Below are positions 1 through 8,805 of a stretch of DNA of 64,000 nucleotides, piece by piece (positions within the stretch are counted from its first letter, which is position 1; each line of letters starts with the position of its first letter). The notes under the pieces are model-generated. The model had not been told where the DNA came from and did no database searches. It saw only the letters and a program-made list of their open reading frames with translations. The position numbers and the translations under genes are program-made. Source of the stretch: Reichenbachiella versicolor (lineage in GTDB: Bacteria > Bacteroidota > Bacteroidia > Cytophagales > Cyclobacteriaceae); assembly GCF_003171675.1 (NCBI RefSeq), contig NZ_QFZQ01000001.1, positions 372,001 to 436,000 of the forward strand, given 5' to 3'.

Positions 1-529
1 GGAATCCATAGATAACTGAATGGTATAGTTCTGAACCTGATAGCCCCTTAGCAGAAATAATTCCTATGGCATATGGTGCGAAAGTTGAAAGAAGTCCTAG
101 CCACATTCCAGCTTTGATCCAGCGTAAAGAATAAGGAGGAGATTGGCTATAATACCTATTTGAATCTCTAATGAAACTCCAGAAAAACCGGTAATTCAAG
201 AACTGAAAAAGCGTTGAAAACAATATTGAGTACAATGCATATCCTTGAATAACAAATGCGATCATGATCAATATAATCAGCGGAATCGTAATTCTAAACT
301 GAAGAGAATACCGGCTTTTCTTGACTTGGAAAGGGTTTAAATATAGGGCAGGGATAAGTAGCAGTATCATTGTATAGATCCATCCTTGAAACCCAATATG
401 AGAATGGGCATGAAGTAAATGAGTGTAATTCCAATTGAGACGTAAATATGGAAATGCTCTAAGAAGTGTACCAATAACCGCTACACTCAATAAAAATAGA
501 AAGCTAATTCGAACCCAACTACGCAACAT
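1..529 (-). CDS. Integral membrane protein, 5' part only (gene runs off the left edge)
   Basis: The frame opens at an ATG at 527-529 and stays open for 176 codons to the window edge. The translation is strongly hydrophobic, with about four to five membrane segments: residues about 7-24, 46-62, 78-100 and 140-160 are the clearest. A histidine-rich stretch, residues about 40-47 (H-x2-H-A-H-S-H), sits just before the second segment, and such clusters can bind metal or heme. I do not recognise the family with certainty. It may belong to the uncharacterised Bacteroidota membrane proteins with a HAHSH-F-GW motif. The next gene is divergent and starts at 695, so the 165-bp gap should hold promoters for both. 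Confidence 0.7.
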   Translation of the reverse strand, partial: MLRSWVRISFLFLLSVAVIGTLLRAFPYLRLNWNYTHLLHAHSHIGFQGWIYTMILLLIPALYLNPFQVKKSRYSLQFRITIPLIILIMIAFVIQGYALYSILFSTLFQFLNYRFFWSFIRDSNRYYSQSPPYSLRWIKAGMWLGLLSTFAPYAIGIISAKGLSGSELYHSVIYGF

Positions 530-694
530 AACTTATCATTCTAGAATGCAAACTATAAAGACTCTTGCTATGTATAGATGATTAATATCATACTATATGC
601 TAAAAAACATATTAATTTTTCAAGATTAATTTTCTGCTATTACATATTATAAATAGTTTCGAGCTCAATTAATCTATTACTAATAATTCTAATT

Positions 695-3433
695 ATGAGA
701 AAATTATCTACTGCCTTACCAACCTTACTATCTATATTATTATTCACTTATTCTTTACAAGCTACCACACTTACCGACAAGGAAATTCTAATTGAACTCT
801 ATAACTCTACTGATGGAGCTAACTGGGATAATACTTGGGATTTAGGAGGTGATCATACCCTTTGGTATGGGACCTTGTGGGAAAGTGGGAGACTAACTTT
901 TTTAAGTTTGGGTGAAAATAGTTTGTCGGGAAGTATACCAACATCCATTGGAGGACTGGAAAAGCTTACATCTCTAAATCTCAGTAATAATAATTTGTCT
1001 GGAACATTACCATCTGAATTAGGGGACCTTGCTGAACTTGATTTTTTGAGTCTAAGTAATAACTCTTTATCAGGGACAATTCCAAGTTCGTTTTCCAGTT
1101 TGACCAAGATGGAGGTTCTCTATTTAAGTTATAATAATTTTGAGGGTGAATTTCCCCAAGCCATATTAAGTATGCTGTCGTTAGAGTGGCTTCATATTTC
1201 CGAAAATAATTTTACAGGAGAACTGCCAGAGAATTTATCAAATTTAACCTCATTAGTCAGCCTTCTTTTAGATAATAATAGTTTTACAGGAAATGTTCCT
1301 AGTACATGGAGCTCACTTAAAGAAATATTTCAATTTAAACTAGGATCTAATAATTTTTCAGGTGATTTTCCCGAAGTTATTAGGAACTTTAAAAAGTTAG
1401 AAAGACTAGAATTAGGTAGCAGCAGTTTTGATGGAGAGCTTCCAGACTGGATTAGTGAGTTTACTCTTTTGGTAGATTTAGATTTAAGCTACAATAGCTT
1501 TTCTGGAAATATTCCTAGTTCTTGGAGTAGTTTGGTCAACCTCAATAATCTAAACCTTGGCTCAAACGATCTATCGGGTAATTTTTCACCAGTTATTAGA
1601 AACTTTAACAAGTTGGAACAGTTAATTCTCCGAGGCAATGATTTTGAAGGAGAACTCCCAGATTGGATTGGTGAATTGATAGTTTTGGAGAATCTCGATC
1701 TCGGTTCTAATGAATTTTCAGGAAGTATTCCAATGGAATTAGGGGATTTGAGTAACCTGAAATTACTTTCACTAGATAATAATCAGTTTGCAGGAGGTGT
1801 TCCTAGTACATTGACTCAATGTACTTTACTAGAATCACTGGATATTTCAAGTAATAGATTTACATCATTGCCTGATTTTACAGTATTGACAAACTTGGGA
1901 AGTGAATACTATGAAGGTCTGGATGTTCAAGATAATGCTATAGAGATTGCTTCAATTGTCAAAAATCTTGATTTAGTTTCAGCTGGGACAAATTTCAGGT
2001 TTGAAGACCAACATATAGATGAAGAGCTTTTCGTTTCATTTGAATTAGGAAAATCTTATACTCTTTCTGTAACGGAACAAATTTCAGGTACTAATTATCA
2101 GTGGTTTCACGATGGACAAGAGATAGATGGTGCTACCTCGCATGAGTATGAAATTGATGTAGCAGATGCTACAGATATAGGTTTCTATTCTTGTGAAATG
2201 ACTCATACAGATGTATCAAGTACTTTTTATCGTAGTGATATTTACTTTAACAAAGGCAGTAATGCCAGTGACATTGATGCTTTGATAGCTTTATACAATG
2301 CTACAGACGGGGATAACTGGAATGTTTCGTGGGACTTATCAGGGGATCCTCAGAATTGGCATGGTACTACTTGGGAAGGTGATAGGATTGTTGAGCTAGA
2401 TCTTGGCGATAACAACCTAAACGGTACTATTCCTGCCGAAATAGGAGATGTGACAATGCTTGAAAGTTTGGATCTTTCTGTTAATGAGTTTCTTTCAGGT
2501 CAAATCCCATCTTCTATTGGTACTCTGAGAAAGCTATGGTATTTTTCACTTTATGAAGCAAATTTAACTGGCGAAATTCCAGCATCCATTGGTAGGCTCT
2601 ATAATCTCTTTGCGGTTTTTTTAGATAATAATAAGCTTATTGGAGCTTTACCAAGTGAATTAGTCAATTGTAAAGATCTCTATGCTCTAGATATATCTTC
2701 AAATCAAATTTCAGGAATTCCAGATTTATCTTCATTAGACAATTTTGGTAAAGGTATGTTCAATGGATTTAGAGTAAACAATAATAAAATTGGTTTTGCA
2801 GATATAATGGTTAATCTTTCTTTGAAGGATGATGATTCTGATTTTGTATATGATAAACAAACAATAGACAATTCAGAAGATATTGTCTTGACGGAAAATG
2901 AAAGCTATACTTTAGAAGTTACTAAACAACCAGATGGTACCAATTATCAATGGTTTAAGGAGGAGTTGCGTATTGATGGTGCCGCAACTCATACACTAGA
3001 ATTAGAGGAGTTGACCTTAGATGATACTGGAGTTTACACCTGTATCATGTCACACCCCTCAGTTTCTGACCTTATTGTCACAAGAGAGAATATTACTTTA
3101 TCGGTAGAAGAGGAAGAAGAGGAAGAGGAAGAAGAGGAAGAGGAAGAGGAAGAGGAAGAGGAAGAGGAAGAAGAGGAAGAAGACACTGTAAATGACGTTG
3201 AAGAATTTAATTCAGGATTAAAACTATATCCAATTCCTACTAGTAATATGGTCTATGTAGAATCAAATGAAGAATCTATCAGTAAGATTGAATTAGTTAA
3301 TATGGACGGACTGTTAATCAAAGAATCTTACAATACTGAGTCTGTCGATCTTTCAACAGTTTCAACTGGAGTATACTTCTTGAGACTTTACGGTCAAGGA
3401 GAAGTGATTACTAAGAGAGTGATAAAGAAATAA
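695..3433 (+). CDS. Secreted leucine-rich-repeat / Ig-like surface protein with T9SS sorting domain
   Basis: 912 residues. A signal peptide covers residues 1-23. Plant-type LRRs (pattern L-x2-L-x-L-x2-N-x-(L/F)-x-G-x-(I/L)-P) run from about 60 to 410. An Ig-like domain at about 440-525 has the Q-W-F and F-Y-S-C signatures. A second, shorter LRR block follows (about 530-715), then a second Ig-like domain (about 740-812). An unbroken run of 25 glutamates comes next, and the last ~70 residues look like a type A T9SS C-terminal sorting domain (L-Y-P-I-P start, G-V-Y-F-L-R-L near the end). The LRR-Ig architecture is therefore internally duplicated. Known T9SS cargo is exported across the outer membrane and attached to the surface or released. 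A binding or adhesion role is inferred; the ligand is unknown. It is convergent with yaaA and shares a terminator with it. Confidence 0.88.
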   Translation: MRKLSTALPTLLSILLFTYSLQATTLTDKEILIELYNSTDGANWDNTWDLGGDHTLWYGTLWESGRLTFLSLGENSLSGSIPTSIGGLEKLTSLNLSNNNLSGTLPSELGDLAELDFLSLSNNSLSGTIPSSFSSLTKMEVLYLSYNNFEGEFPQAILSMLSLEWLHISENNFTGELPENLSNLTSLVSLLLDNNSFTGNVPSTWSSLKEIFQFKLGSNNFSGDFPEVIRNFKKLERLELGSSSFDGELPDWISEFTLLVDLDLSYNSFSGNIPSSWSSLVNLNNLNLGSNDLSGNFSPVIRNFNKLEQLILRGNDFEGELPDWIGELIVLENLDLGSNEFSGSIPMELGDLSNLKLLSLDNNQFAGGVPSTLTQCTLLESLDISSNRFTSLPDFTVLTNLGSEYYEGLDVQDNAIEIASIVKNLDLVSAGTNFRFEDQHIDEELFVSFELGKSYTLSVTEQISGTNYQWFHDGQEIDGATSHEYEIDVADATDIGFYSCEMTHTDVSSTFYRSDIYFNKGSNASDIDALIALYNATDGDNWNVSWDLSGDPQNWHGTTWEGDRIVELDLGDNNLNGTIPAEIGDVTMLESLDLSVNEFLSGQIPSSIGTLRKLWYFSLYEANLTGEIPASIGRLYNLFAVFLDNNKLIGALPSELVNCKDLYALDISSNQISGIPDLSSLDNFGKGMFNGFRVNNNKIGFADIMVNLSLKDDDSDFVYDKQTIDNSEDIVLTENESYTLEVTKQPDGTNYQWFKEELRIDGAATHTLELEELTLDDTGVYTCIMSHPSVSDLIVTRENITLSVEEEEEEEEEEEEEEEEEEEEEEEEEDTVNDVEEFNSGLKLYPIPTSNMVYVESNEESISKIELVNMDGLLIKESYNTESVDLSTVSTGVYFLRLYGQGEVITKRVIKK
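3107..3181 (+). repeat. GAA/GAG tract encoding 25 consecutive glutamates
   Basis: Twenty-five consecutive GAA or GAG codons form a pure purine stretch of about 78 nt on the + strand. It joins the second Ig-like domain to the sorting domain of the LRR protein, so it probably acts as an acidic, extended spacer. The codons are mixed in an irregular GAAGAG pattern, so the tract is not a perfect triplet repeat. Confidence 0.95.
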
Positions 3434-3476
3434 TTTCAGGATCTATTGTTATAGATCGTGTTATGCCAAAAATGTT

Positions 3477-3510
3477 AAAAGCCTTATGCTAGTCGCATGA
3501 GGCTTTTTTT
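3477..3510. terminator. Bidirectional rho-independent terminator shared by the LRR gene and yaaA
   Basis: A hairpin with arms at 3481-3489 and 3495-3503 (GCCTTATGC / GCATGAGGC, one wobble) and a 5-nt loop is flanked by AAAA upstream and T7 downstream. It therefore reads as a terminator on both strands. It lies between two convergent genes, and the yaaA stop codon (3509-3511) overlaps the T run. Confidence 0.85.
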
Positions 3511-4270
3511 ATCCTCTTGTAAATACCCAATCTGTATCCGTAGACATACTTGGATTGAAAACGTATCCGCTCGTATCGAATGCTTTGATTTGTTCTACAT
3601 CTTCGATTTTGTTTTTGATGATATAGTTAGCCATCGTACCACGGGCGTTTTTTGCATAGGTCATTTTGATCTTGTACTCTCCGTTGCTGAACTCTTTAAA
3701 GATAGGAGTGATGACTTGAGCTTTGAGTTTTGGTTGTTGAACTGATTTAAAGTATTCAGTCGATGCTAAATTCACTACTGTTTCAGCGCTATCTAAATCT
3801 ATATTTAGACGTTCAGTGATTTTGTCTCCCCAGAATTGATAAAGATTATTGGCACTGTAATATTTCAGCTTAGTTCCCATCTCTAATCTATATGGCTGAA
3901 TTAAATCCATTGGTCTTAAAACCCCATACAGTCCGGATAGAATTCTTAAGTGTCCTTGTGCAAAATCAAGGTCGCCATCGTTCATTTCACTAGCATTCAA
4001 ACCACGAAAGACTTCGCCATTGAAGGCCAACATTGCTTGCTTCGTATCTTCTCTTAAAGGGGTTGGTGTCCATTTTTTGTAGCGATCCATATTGAGAGCT
4101 ACAAGTTCCGGACTGATCTTCATGAGTTCACCTAGTTTCTTACCCGAAAAAGTATTGAGCTTTTTGATCAGCTTGGTTGATTCTTCTACGAAATCAGGCT
4201 GAGAGGTCATTTCAGTGTTTACTGGCGATTCGAAATCTACGGACTTGGCAGGTGAAATAAGTACGATCAT
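3509..4270 (-). CDS. yaaA: Peroxide stress protein YaaA (UPF0246/DUF328)
   Basis: 253 residues, the normal length for the family. The N terminus (M-I-V-L-I-S-P-A-K-S) and the G-L-Y-G-V-L-R-P-x-D-L-I-x-P-Y-R-L-E-M-G-T block near residues 115-135 are hallmarks of YaaA. In E. coli, YaaA limits free intracellular iron during hydrogen peroxide stress. There is no signal peptide, so it is cytoplasmic. It appears monocistronic: its 3' end is shared with a bidirectional terminator, and the next upstream gene on the same strand ends 101 bp away. Confidence 0.95.
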   Translation of the reverse strand: MIVLISPAKSVDFESPVNTEMTSQPDFVEESTKLIKKLNTFSGKKLGELMKISPELVALNMDRYKKWTPTPLREDTKQAMLAFNGEVFRGLNASEMNDGDLDFAQGHLRILSGLYGVLRPMDLIQPYRLEMGTKLKYYSANNLYQFWGDKITERLNIDLDSAETVVNLASTEYFKSVQQPKLKAQVITPIFKEFSNGEYKIKMTYAKNARGTMANYIIKNKIEDVEQIKAFDTSGYVFNPSMSTDTDWVFTRG

Positions 4271-4371
4271 ATCCTTCTGTATTTGGATGCGAATTTAGTG
4301 AACGTGACGAAAATACTTAGTCCGGATAGATCAGAATGAATGATTGTATGATAGAAGATATATATAGGCGC

Positions 4372-7300
4372 CTACTTTACTAACACAAAAGCTCCCCAGT
4401 GATATGGGTTTGGAAATTTTTCTTTGAGCTGTAGCTGAGCTTTTTTGAATGCAAGATCTACTGATTCTTCAGAGAAAAGGTTTTCATAGAAATAGGTCAT
4501 AAGTAGACTAGTAGCTTCGTCATCAACTTTCCAAAGACTCATGACTAGTTGATCTACTCCTGCATTGATAAAAGCACGTTGAAGCCCGAAAACACCTTGT
4601 CCATCTTTTACGGTACCTTGTCCCGTTTCGCAAGCAGATAGAACTAACAAATCGGTATCATAAAGAAGTAGATCTTCAATTTCCTTGGCACTAAGAAATC
4701 CATCAATATTAGGGTCTGGAAGATGGCTATTAACACCAGAAAGTAGTAAGCCTGCGTTTAGAGCATTATTTAGATCATTGTCTGTATTCTCAAATACTCC
4801 GTGGGTGGCAAAATGAAGTATCGATCCATTCAATTGATTTTTGATGATCGGCTCAATCGCTTGGTCTCCTGCAAAAGAATTGATACGAATATTGTTTTTG
4901 GTTAAAGTAGTGTTGATGTTTTCAATTTCTTTTTGAGTACCTGGAAGTCTCGGGACTTTCTCACTGGTGGAGCGAGAAGCTCTCGATGTATACAGCTGGT
5001 CAGTATCTATATGAATTTCATAGGGTAGCTGATCGATAGTGGAGGTGATCTCCTGATGTCCAATATCAAAGTTGGGATTGCCTATGATAGTAGCAGTAGT
5101 GAATGAGTTCTCATTCTTATCAAATACTTTTCCTTCGAATTTATTAATCAAACGTATGTTGTTTTGTTCAATCAAGTACTTCTTGGTGTCTGGAACATAG
5201 AGGGAGTTGGGGTTGATGAAATGATATATTCCATCAGCTACTATCCAAGTATTCTCACTATCATTTAAAACATCAGCCACTTTTCCAAAATACTGTTTGA
5301 ATGACTTGTCATCTTGGATTTGGAATTTAATATGTGACCGGTAGGAAGAGTAGTATTTGTTTTCTAATAAGTCTCCATTTTCTAAGAAGCGTATTTCAGT
5401 GTTTCTGTTCTTGCCTAAAACTATGAAGGCATAAAGTGATTTATTTTCAGTGAAGCTAGACTTTTCAAAATCATAAAAGTCAAATCTTACAATATTGATA
5501 ACCGCATCTTTTTCAGGAATTTTCTCTTGGTAATCGGTGTAGTCAAGGTAGTCCTGCTGCATTTGAATACTGTAGCGTTCACTAAGGAAATTCAATATCC
5601 TAGTTTCACTTTTTACAAATTCTTTTCGATCATCTTCACTTAAGTTGTCATTTCTAAGTCGTTCTTTCACCATTTGAAGCGTGTCCAAATACGATATGGC
5701 TTCATGATCTTGACGTTGATGTATTAATCTGAAAAGTTTATTGTTGTTATTGATGATAGCGTTTTTGAAGAAGTTGGAGGCAGCTGCGCCGTAAACGATT
5801 TTGTTTTTACTAAGCTTCTCATCTTTATTGAGATACAGGTAACTAAAGTACTTTGCTAGCCACTCATTGTTTTTAGCGTAATGCATGCTTTTCCCTATTT
5901 CGCTCATATAGGGGAAGTTGAGGTACATCTCATAGCTGACAGTATTTAGTTTATGCCTCATCACTTGAAAAGCCTCGTGGTTACGATTTTGTTGTACCCA
6001 GTAGTCAGATAGTTCGTCAGCGATTAGTTCAGAGTAATAAAATTTGAATAAGCCTGTTTGATTTTTAGACTTTTCAAGCAATTTGAGTGTTTTCGATGCC
6101 CTAGTGATATCGTGATTTTGGACATATACTTTGAATTTTAGTTCGTCCAGAATATGTTCCATCTCAGGGGCGGTAGAGAAATCAAATGACTCTGTAGCAA
6201 GGTTTATTTCTTTGAGTGCCGCTTTATAGTTTTTGTTTTGAATTTTTAGCTTAATACTTAATTCGAGAAGATGGATAGCATCTTCCAGATTGAATAAACT
6301 AGCCTTTTGAATTTCTTTAGCCTTGTTGATATAGGAGTCAGCATAATCATATTCTTCAGCTTCGAGGGCTAAATAAGCCACATTGCTAGCTCCAGTCAAT
6401 CGGTGTTGTTTGGTAGACTCCATTTTTTCTACTCTCTGAAATGACTCAATAGCATTCTTCATTGCATTAAGTTCATCTCCCATAGCTTGATAATTGTTGG
6501 CTATATAAGCGTATAGAGTCGCCTGCTCAGCAGTTTGGAAATCAGATTTATATGGCAAATTGAGAATAGCTTTGGCAAGCTGATTTGACCTTTCATATTC
6601 TCTTGTCATATAATAATTAACCACTTGCCAATTGTATGCTGATACTAACATTGCAGTATCCATTGGTGTTTCTTTTCTAAACTCTTCGATGGCCGTTTCT
6701 ATTAAACCTATTGATTTAGCATACTGACCATTATTAGACTTTTGAATACCAGTATTAAGTAAATCTACGCTTGGCCTAATTTCTACTTTCTTGACAAAAT
6801 TGTATTCTTTGAGCGCAGGATAATATTGCTTCATATTTTCAACATAGCTCAGATAGGAGGGAACGATCTGAAGCGATTTTTTGAACAAGGAAACGGCCCC
6901 TTTGATATTGCCTTGGTAGATTTCGATAGAGCCTAATACATAGTAGGCCATGGCGAAATCTGGACGTTGATCGATACAGATTGAAAGGTGTTTTTTAGCT
7001 TCTTCCCAGTTTTGCTGTTGTGAGAATGTACAACCATAGAAATATCTTTGGTAGAAGTCATCCTTGATATCTATACACTTCTTTAGATAAGTTTGACTAT
7101 TGATATAATCCTTGCTGTTGTAATAAAGCATCCCTAGGTTCATTAGGATATCAGTGCTCTTTGGGTCAAGTTCTAATCCTTTGAGGAGATTAGGGTGCTG
7201 AAACATATTGCTGTTTCCAGACGAAATGTCAACACTCCAGTACCAGTAATGGTATTCGGATTCTTGAGGGTTTTTATCTATGAGATCAGTTAGTATAGCT

Positions 7301-7656
7301 TTAGCTGATGAGAATTGCTGCTGACAGAAGTAACCAATAGCTTGAGCTAAAAGTGATTTGTTATCGGTTGGGAACAAGTTTTTCTTTACGCCATATTCAA
7401 AAGCTTTTTGGTACATCAAAGCAGCTGTCTCAATACCATTTATTTGAAGAAATGAGGCCGAATCTGCATAGCTTTTGACAAGGAGTTCCAGTTCATGAGG
7501 CTTTAACTCGTTTTTTATATTTAAAGAAGAAATGATATTACCCCACTTAGAGTTTGCGTATAAATCGTCTAAGTCTTTGGTGGTGTTTTGAGCTAAAAGA
7601 GAATTTGATAAAAGGGTGAGAGCGACAATGAAGACGCTTAATAAGCATTTGGTCAT
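4372..7656 (-). CDS. Secreted TPR-CHAT domain protein (caspase-like peptidase fold)
   Basis: 1094 residues. A signal peptide ends near residue 23 (A-Q). Residues about 30-600 are helical and include TPR-like repeats (about 100-280 and 330-560). The C-terminal ~200 residues are a CHAT domain with both expected catalytic motifs: H-F-A-T-H-G (His about 952) and L-S-A-C-E-T-G (Cys about 1009), followed by Q-G-V-F-G-L-Q-R-A-F and the terminal H-W-G-A-F. The family belongs to the caspase/separase clan, and characterised members are peptidases. With a signal peptide this copy should act in the periplasm or outside, unlike cytoplasmic CHAT effectors linked to CRISPR or gasdermins. Substrate unknown. 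The only close co-directional neighbour is the DUF502 gene upstream. Confidence 0.9.
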   Translation of the reverse strand: MTKCLLSVFIVALTLLSNSLLAQNTTKDLDDLYANSKWGNIISSLNIKNELKPHELELLVKSYADSASFLQINGIETAALMYQKAFEYGVKKNLFPTDNKSLLAQAIGYFCQQQFSSAKAILTDLIDKNPQESEYHYWYWSVDISSGNSNMFQHPNLLKGLELDPKSTDILMNLGMLYYNSKDYINSQTYLKKCIDIKDDFYQRYFYGCTFSQQQNWEEAKKHLSICIDQRPDFAMAYYVLGSIEIYQGNIKGAVSLFKKSLQIVPSYLSYVENMKQYYPALKEYNFVKKVEIRPSVDLLNTGIQKSNNGQYAKSIGLIETAIEEFRKETPMDTAMLVSAYNWQVVNYYMTREYERSNQLAKAILNLPYKSDFQTAEQATLYAYIANNYQAMGDELNAMKNAIESFQRVEKMESTKQHRLTGASNVAYLALEAEEYDYADSYINKAKEIQKASLFNLEDAIHLLELSIKLKIQNKNYKAALKEINLATESFDFSTAPEMEHILDELKFKVYVQNHDITRASKTLKLLEKSKNQTGLFKFYYSELIADELSDYWVQQNRNHEAFQVMRHKLNTVSYEMYLNFPYMSEIGKSMHYAKNNEWLAKYFSYLYLNKDEKLSKNKIVYGAAASNFFKNAIINNNNKLFRLIHQRQDHEAISYLDTLQMVKERLRNDNLSEDDRKEFVKSETRILNFLSERYSIQMQQDYLDYTDYQEKIPEKDAVINIVRFDFYDFEKSSFTENKSLYAFIVLGKNRNTEIRFLENGDLLENKYYSSYRSHIKFQIQDDKSFKQYFGKVADVLNDSENTWIVADGIYHFINPNSLYVPDTKKYLIEQNNIRLINKFEGKVFDKNENSFTTATIIGNPNFDIGHQEITSTIDQLPYEIHIDTDQLYTSRASRSTSEKVPRLPGTQKEIENINTTLTKNNIRINSFAGDQAIEPIIKNQLNGSILHFATHGVFENTDNDLNNALNAGLLLSGVNSHLPDPNIDGFLSAKEIEDLLLYDTDLLVLSACETGQGTVKDGQGVFGLQRAFINAGVDQLVMSLWKVDDEATSLLMTYFYENLFSEESVDLAFKKAQLQLKEKFPNPYHWGAFVLVK

Positions 7657-7723
7657 TTAGACTTTAATTATAGTTGAGCAAAGCAAGATAAACTTAACTT
7701 CTTAAAAATTAGCTAAGTGAGCA

Positions 7724-8328
7724 TTAAGTCTTTTCAGGTGTTTGTTTCATTATTCTGTCAGAGCCTGCACCACAGCTGATGATCGATCTCATAGTATCAT
7801 CAATATTGGCATTGAGCCTAGTGAGGTTTTCTTCTTTTACATGATAGATTGCGCCTGAAGTCGGGTTGGGCCCCGTTGGAACGAATACAGTACAACTGCC
7901 ATCTTCGTGTTCGTCTGTAATGAAAGCTGTAACCATCGTGTCATTACCAAAAACTTTCACCAAAGCAACTGAAGAGAATGGAGATTTATTCTTTCCAAAA
8001 AACTGAGAAACAGTTTCTTTAATGACTTTGTAAAAGGGAATTTTTTCGATCATACTGCCTTCAATCTTTCTGTAGACCACTTGTCCCAATTGTGTCTGTA
8101 CAAAGGACCCGACACCAAAACATAATAAAATAAAGAATAGCCCTACTAAAAAGGTAGAGGTAGAGTCAGATAGACCAGTCAAGTCACTTAAATATTTAGC
8201 ATAAGGAGCTAAGAATTTTTTGCGAAACTAAACGCCCATGACACGAAGGTAATTAGGATAAGAAGTGGCAGGATTACAATAAAACCTCCTAGTAAGGTTG
8301 ATTTAATGAATTCGATTATTTTTTTCAT
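7724..8328 (-). pseudogene. DUF502 family two-helix membrane protein, interrupted by a one-base frameshift
   Basis: The 3' part (7724 upward) encodes a typical DUF502 C terminus: a TM helix, F-S-S-V-A-L-V, then V-F-V-P-T-G-P-N-P-T-S-G and the terminal I-I-S-C-G-A-G. It has no good start; the only early candidate is a TTG at 8180-8182. Upstream, an ATG at 8326-8328 opens a 39-codon frame for the missing family N terminus (M-K-K-I-I-E-F-I-K-S-T-L-L-G-G plus first TM helix), ending at TAG 8209-8211. The frames join at an A6 run (plus-strand T6, 8216-8221); one extra A restores a protein of about 200 residues, the usual length. This could be a real mutation, a sequencing error, or -1 slippage at A-AAA-AAT. 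Family function is unknown. Confidence 0.8.
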
Positions 8329-8436
8329 AAGAGATTATTAGATAGATGTCTGATAAGTAAAACTAGCTTTTCTAAACTTCTCTACAAATGAAGGTTTCGT
8401 TAATAATCATTGATATCTATGCTAACTGTATCCATA

Positions 8437-8688
8437 GTTGATCACATGCAGTGCCTGTTTGATAAGATGTAACGTCTGGTTGATCACATGTAATGTATGG
8501 TTAATGAGATGTAACGCATGGTTGATCGCATGTAATGTTTGGTTAATGAAATGTAACGCCTGGTTGATCGCATGTAATGCCTGTTTGATGAAATGTAATG
8601 CTTGGTTGATGAAATGTAACATCTGGTTGATCAGATGTAATGTTTAGAAGGTCAATTGTAAGGCTTGGTTAATGGAATGTCAGACGAC
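8437..8688. repeat. Twelve tandem 21-bp repeats in perfect register
   Basis: Units begin at 8437, 8458, 8479, 8500, 8521, 8542, 8563, 8584, 8605, 8626, 8647 and 8668, with no insertion or deletion. The consensus is close to GTTGATCACATGTAATGCCTG; some units read TTAATGA(A/G)ATGTAACGC. The eleventh unit is the most diverged. There are no spacers, so this is a minisatellite, not a CRISPR array. Both strands are open over most of the array because 21 is a multiple of three. The minus strand encodes a 66-residue frame (8422-8622) of heptads L-H-x-I-(N/K)-(Q/H)-(A/T). The plus strand encodes heptads of the type C-N-x-W-L-(I/M)-x. I see no convincing start signal for either. Confidence 0.92.
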
Positions 8689-8805
8689 ATCTAATCAAAC
8701 AGTCTTAAGAAATACTACAATATTAATCAGGTTTATTTATCCGATTTCTGTTTGTTGGTATGCACTTTGTTAAGCTAGGTGTAAAATCTATTAACTGATA
8801 TAAAT

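Noticed and set aside
8438-8647. Plus-strand 69-codon frame through the 21-bp repeats
   Set aside because: It is open only because the unit is a multiple of three; the cysteine- and tryptophan-rich heptads and lack of start signals make it unlikely to be a gene.
8437-8688. CRISPR array
   Set aside because: The repeats are directly adjacent 21-bp units with no unique spacers and no cas genes nearby.
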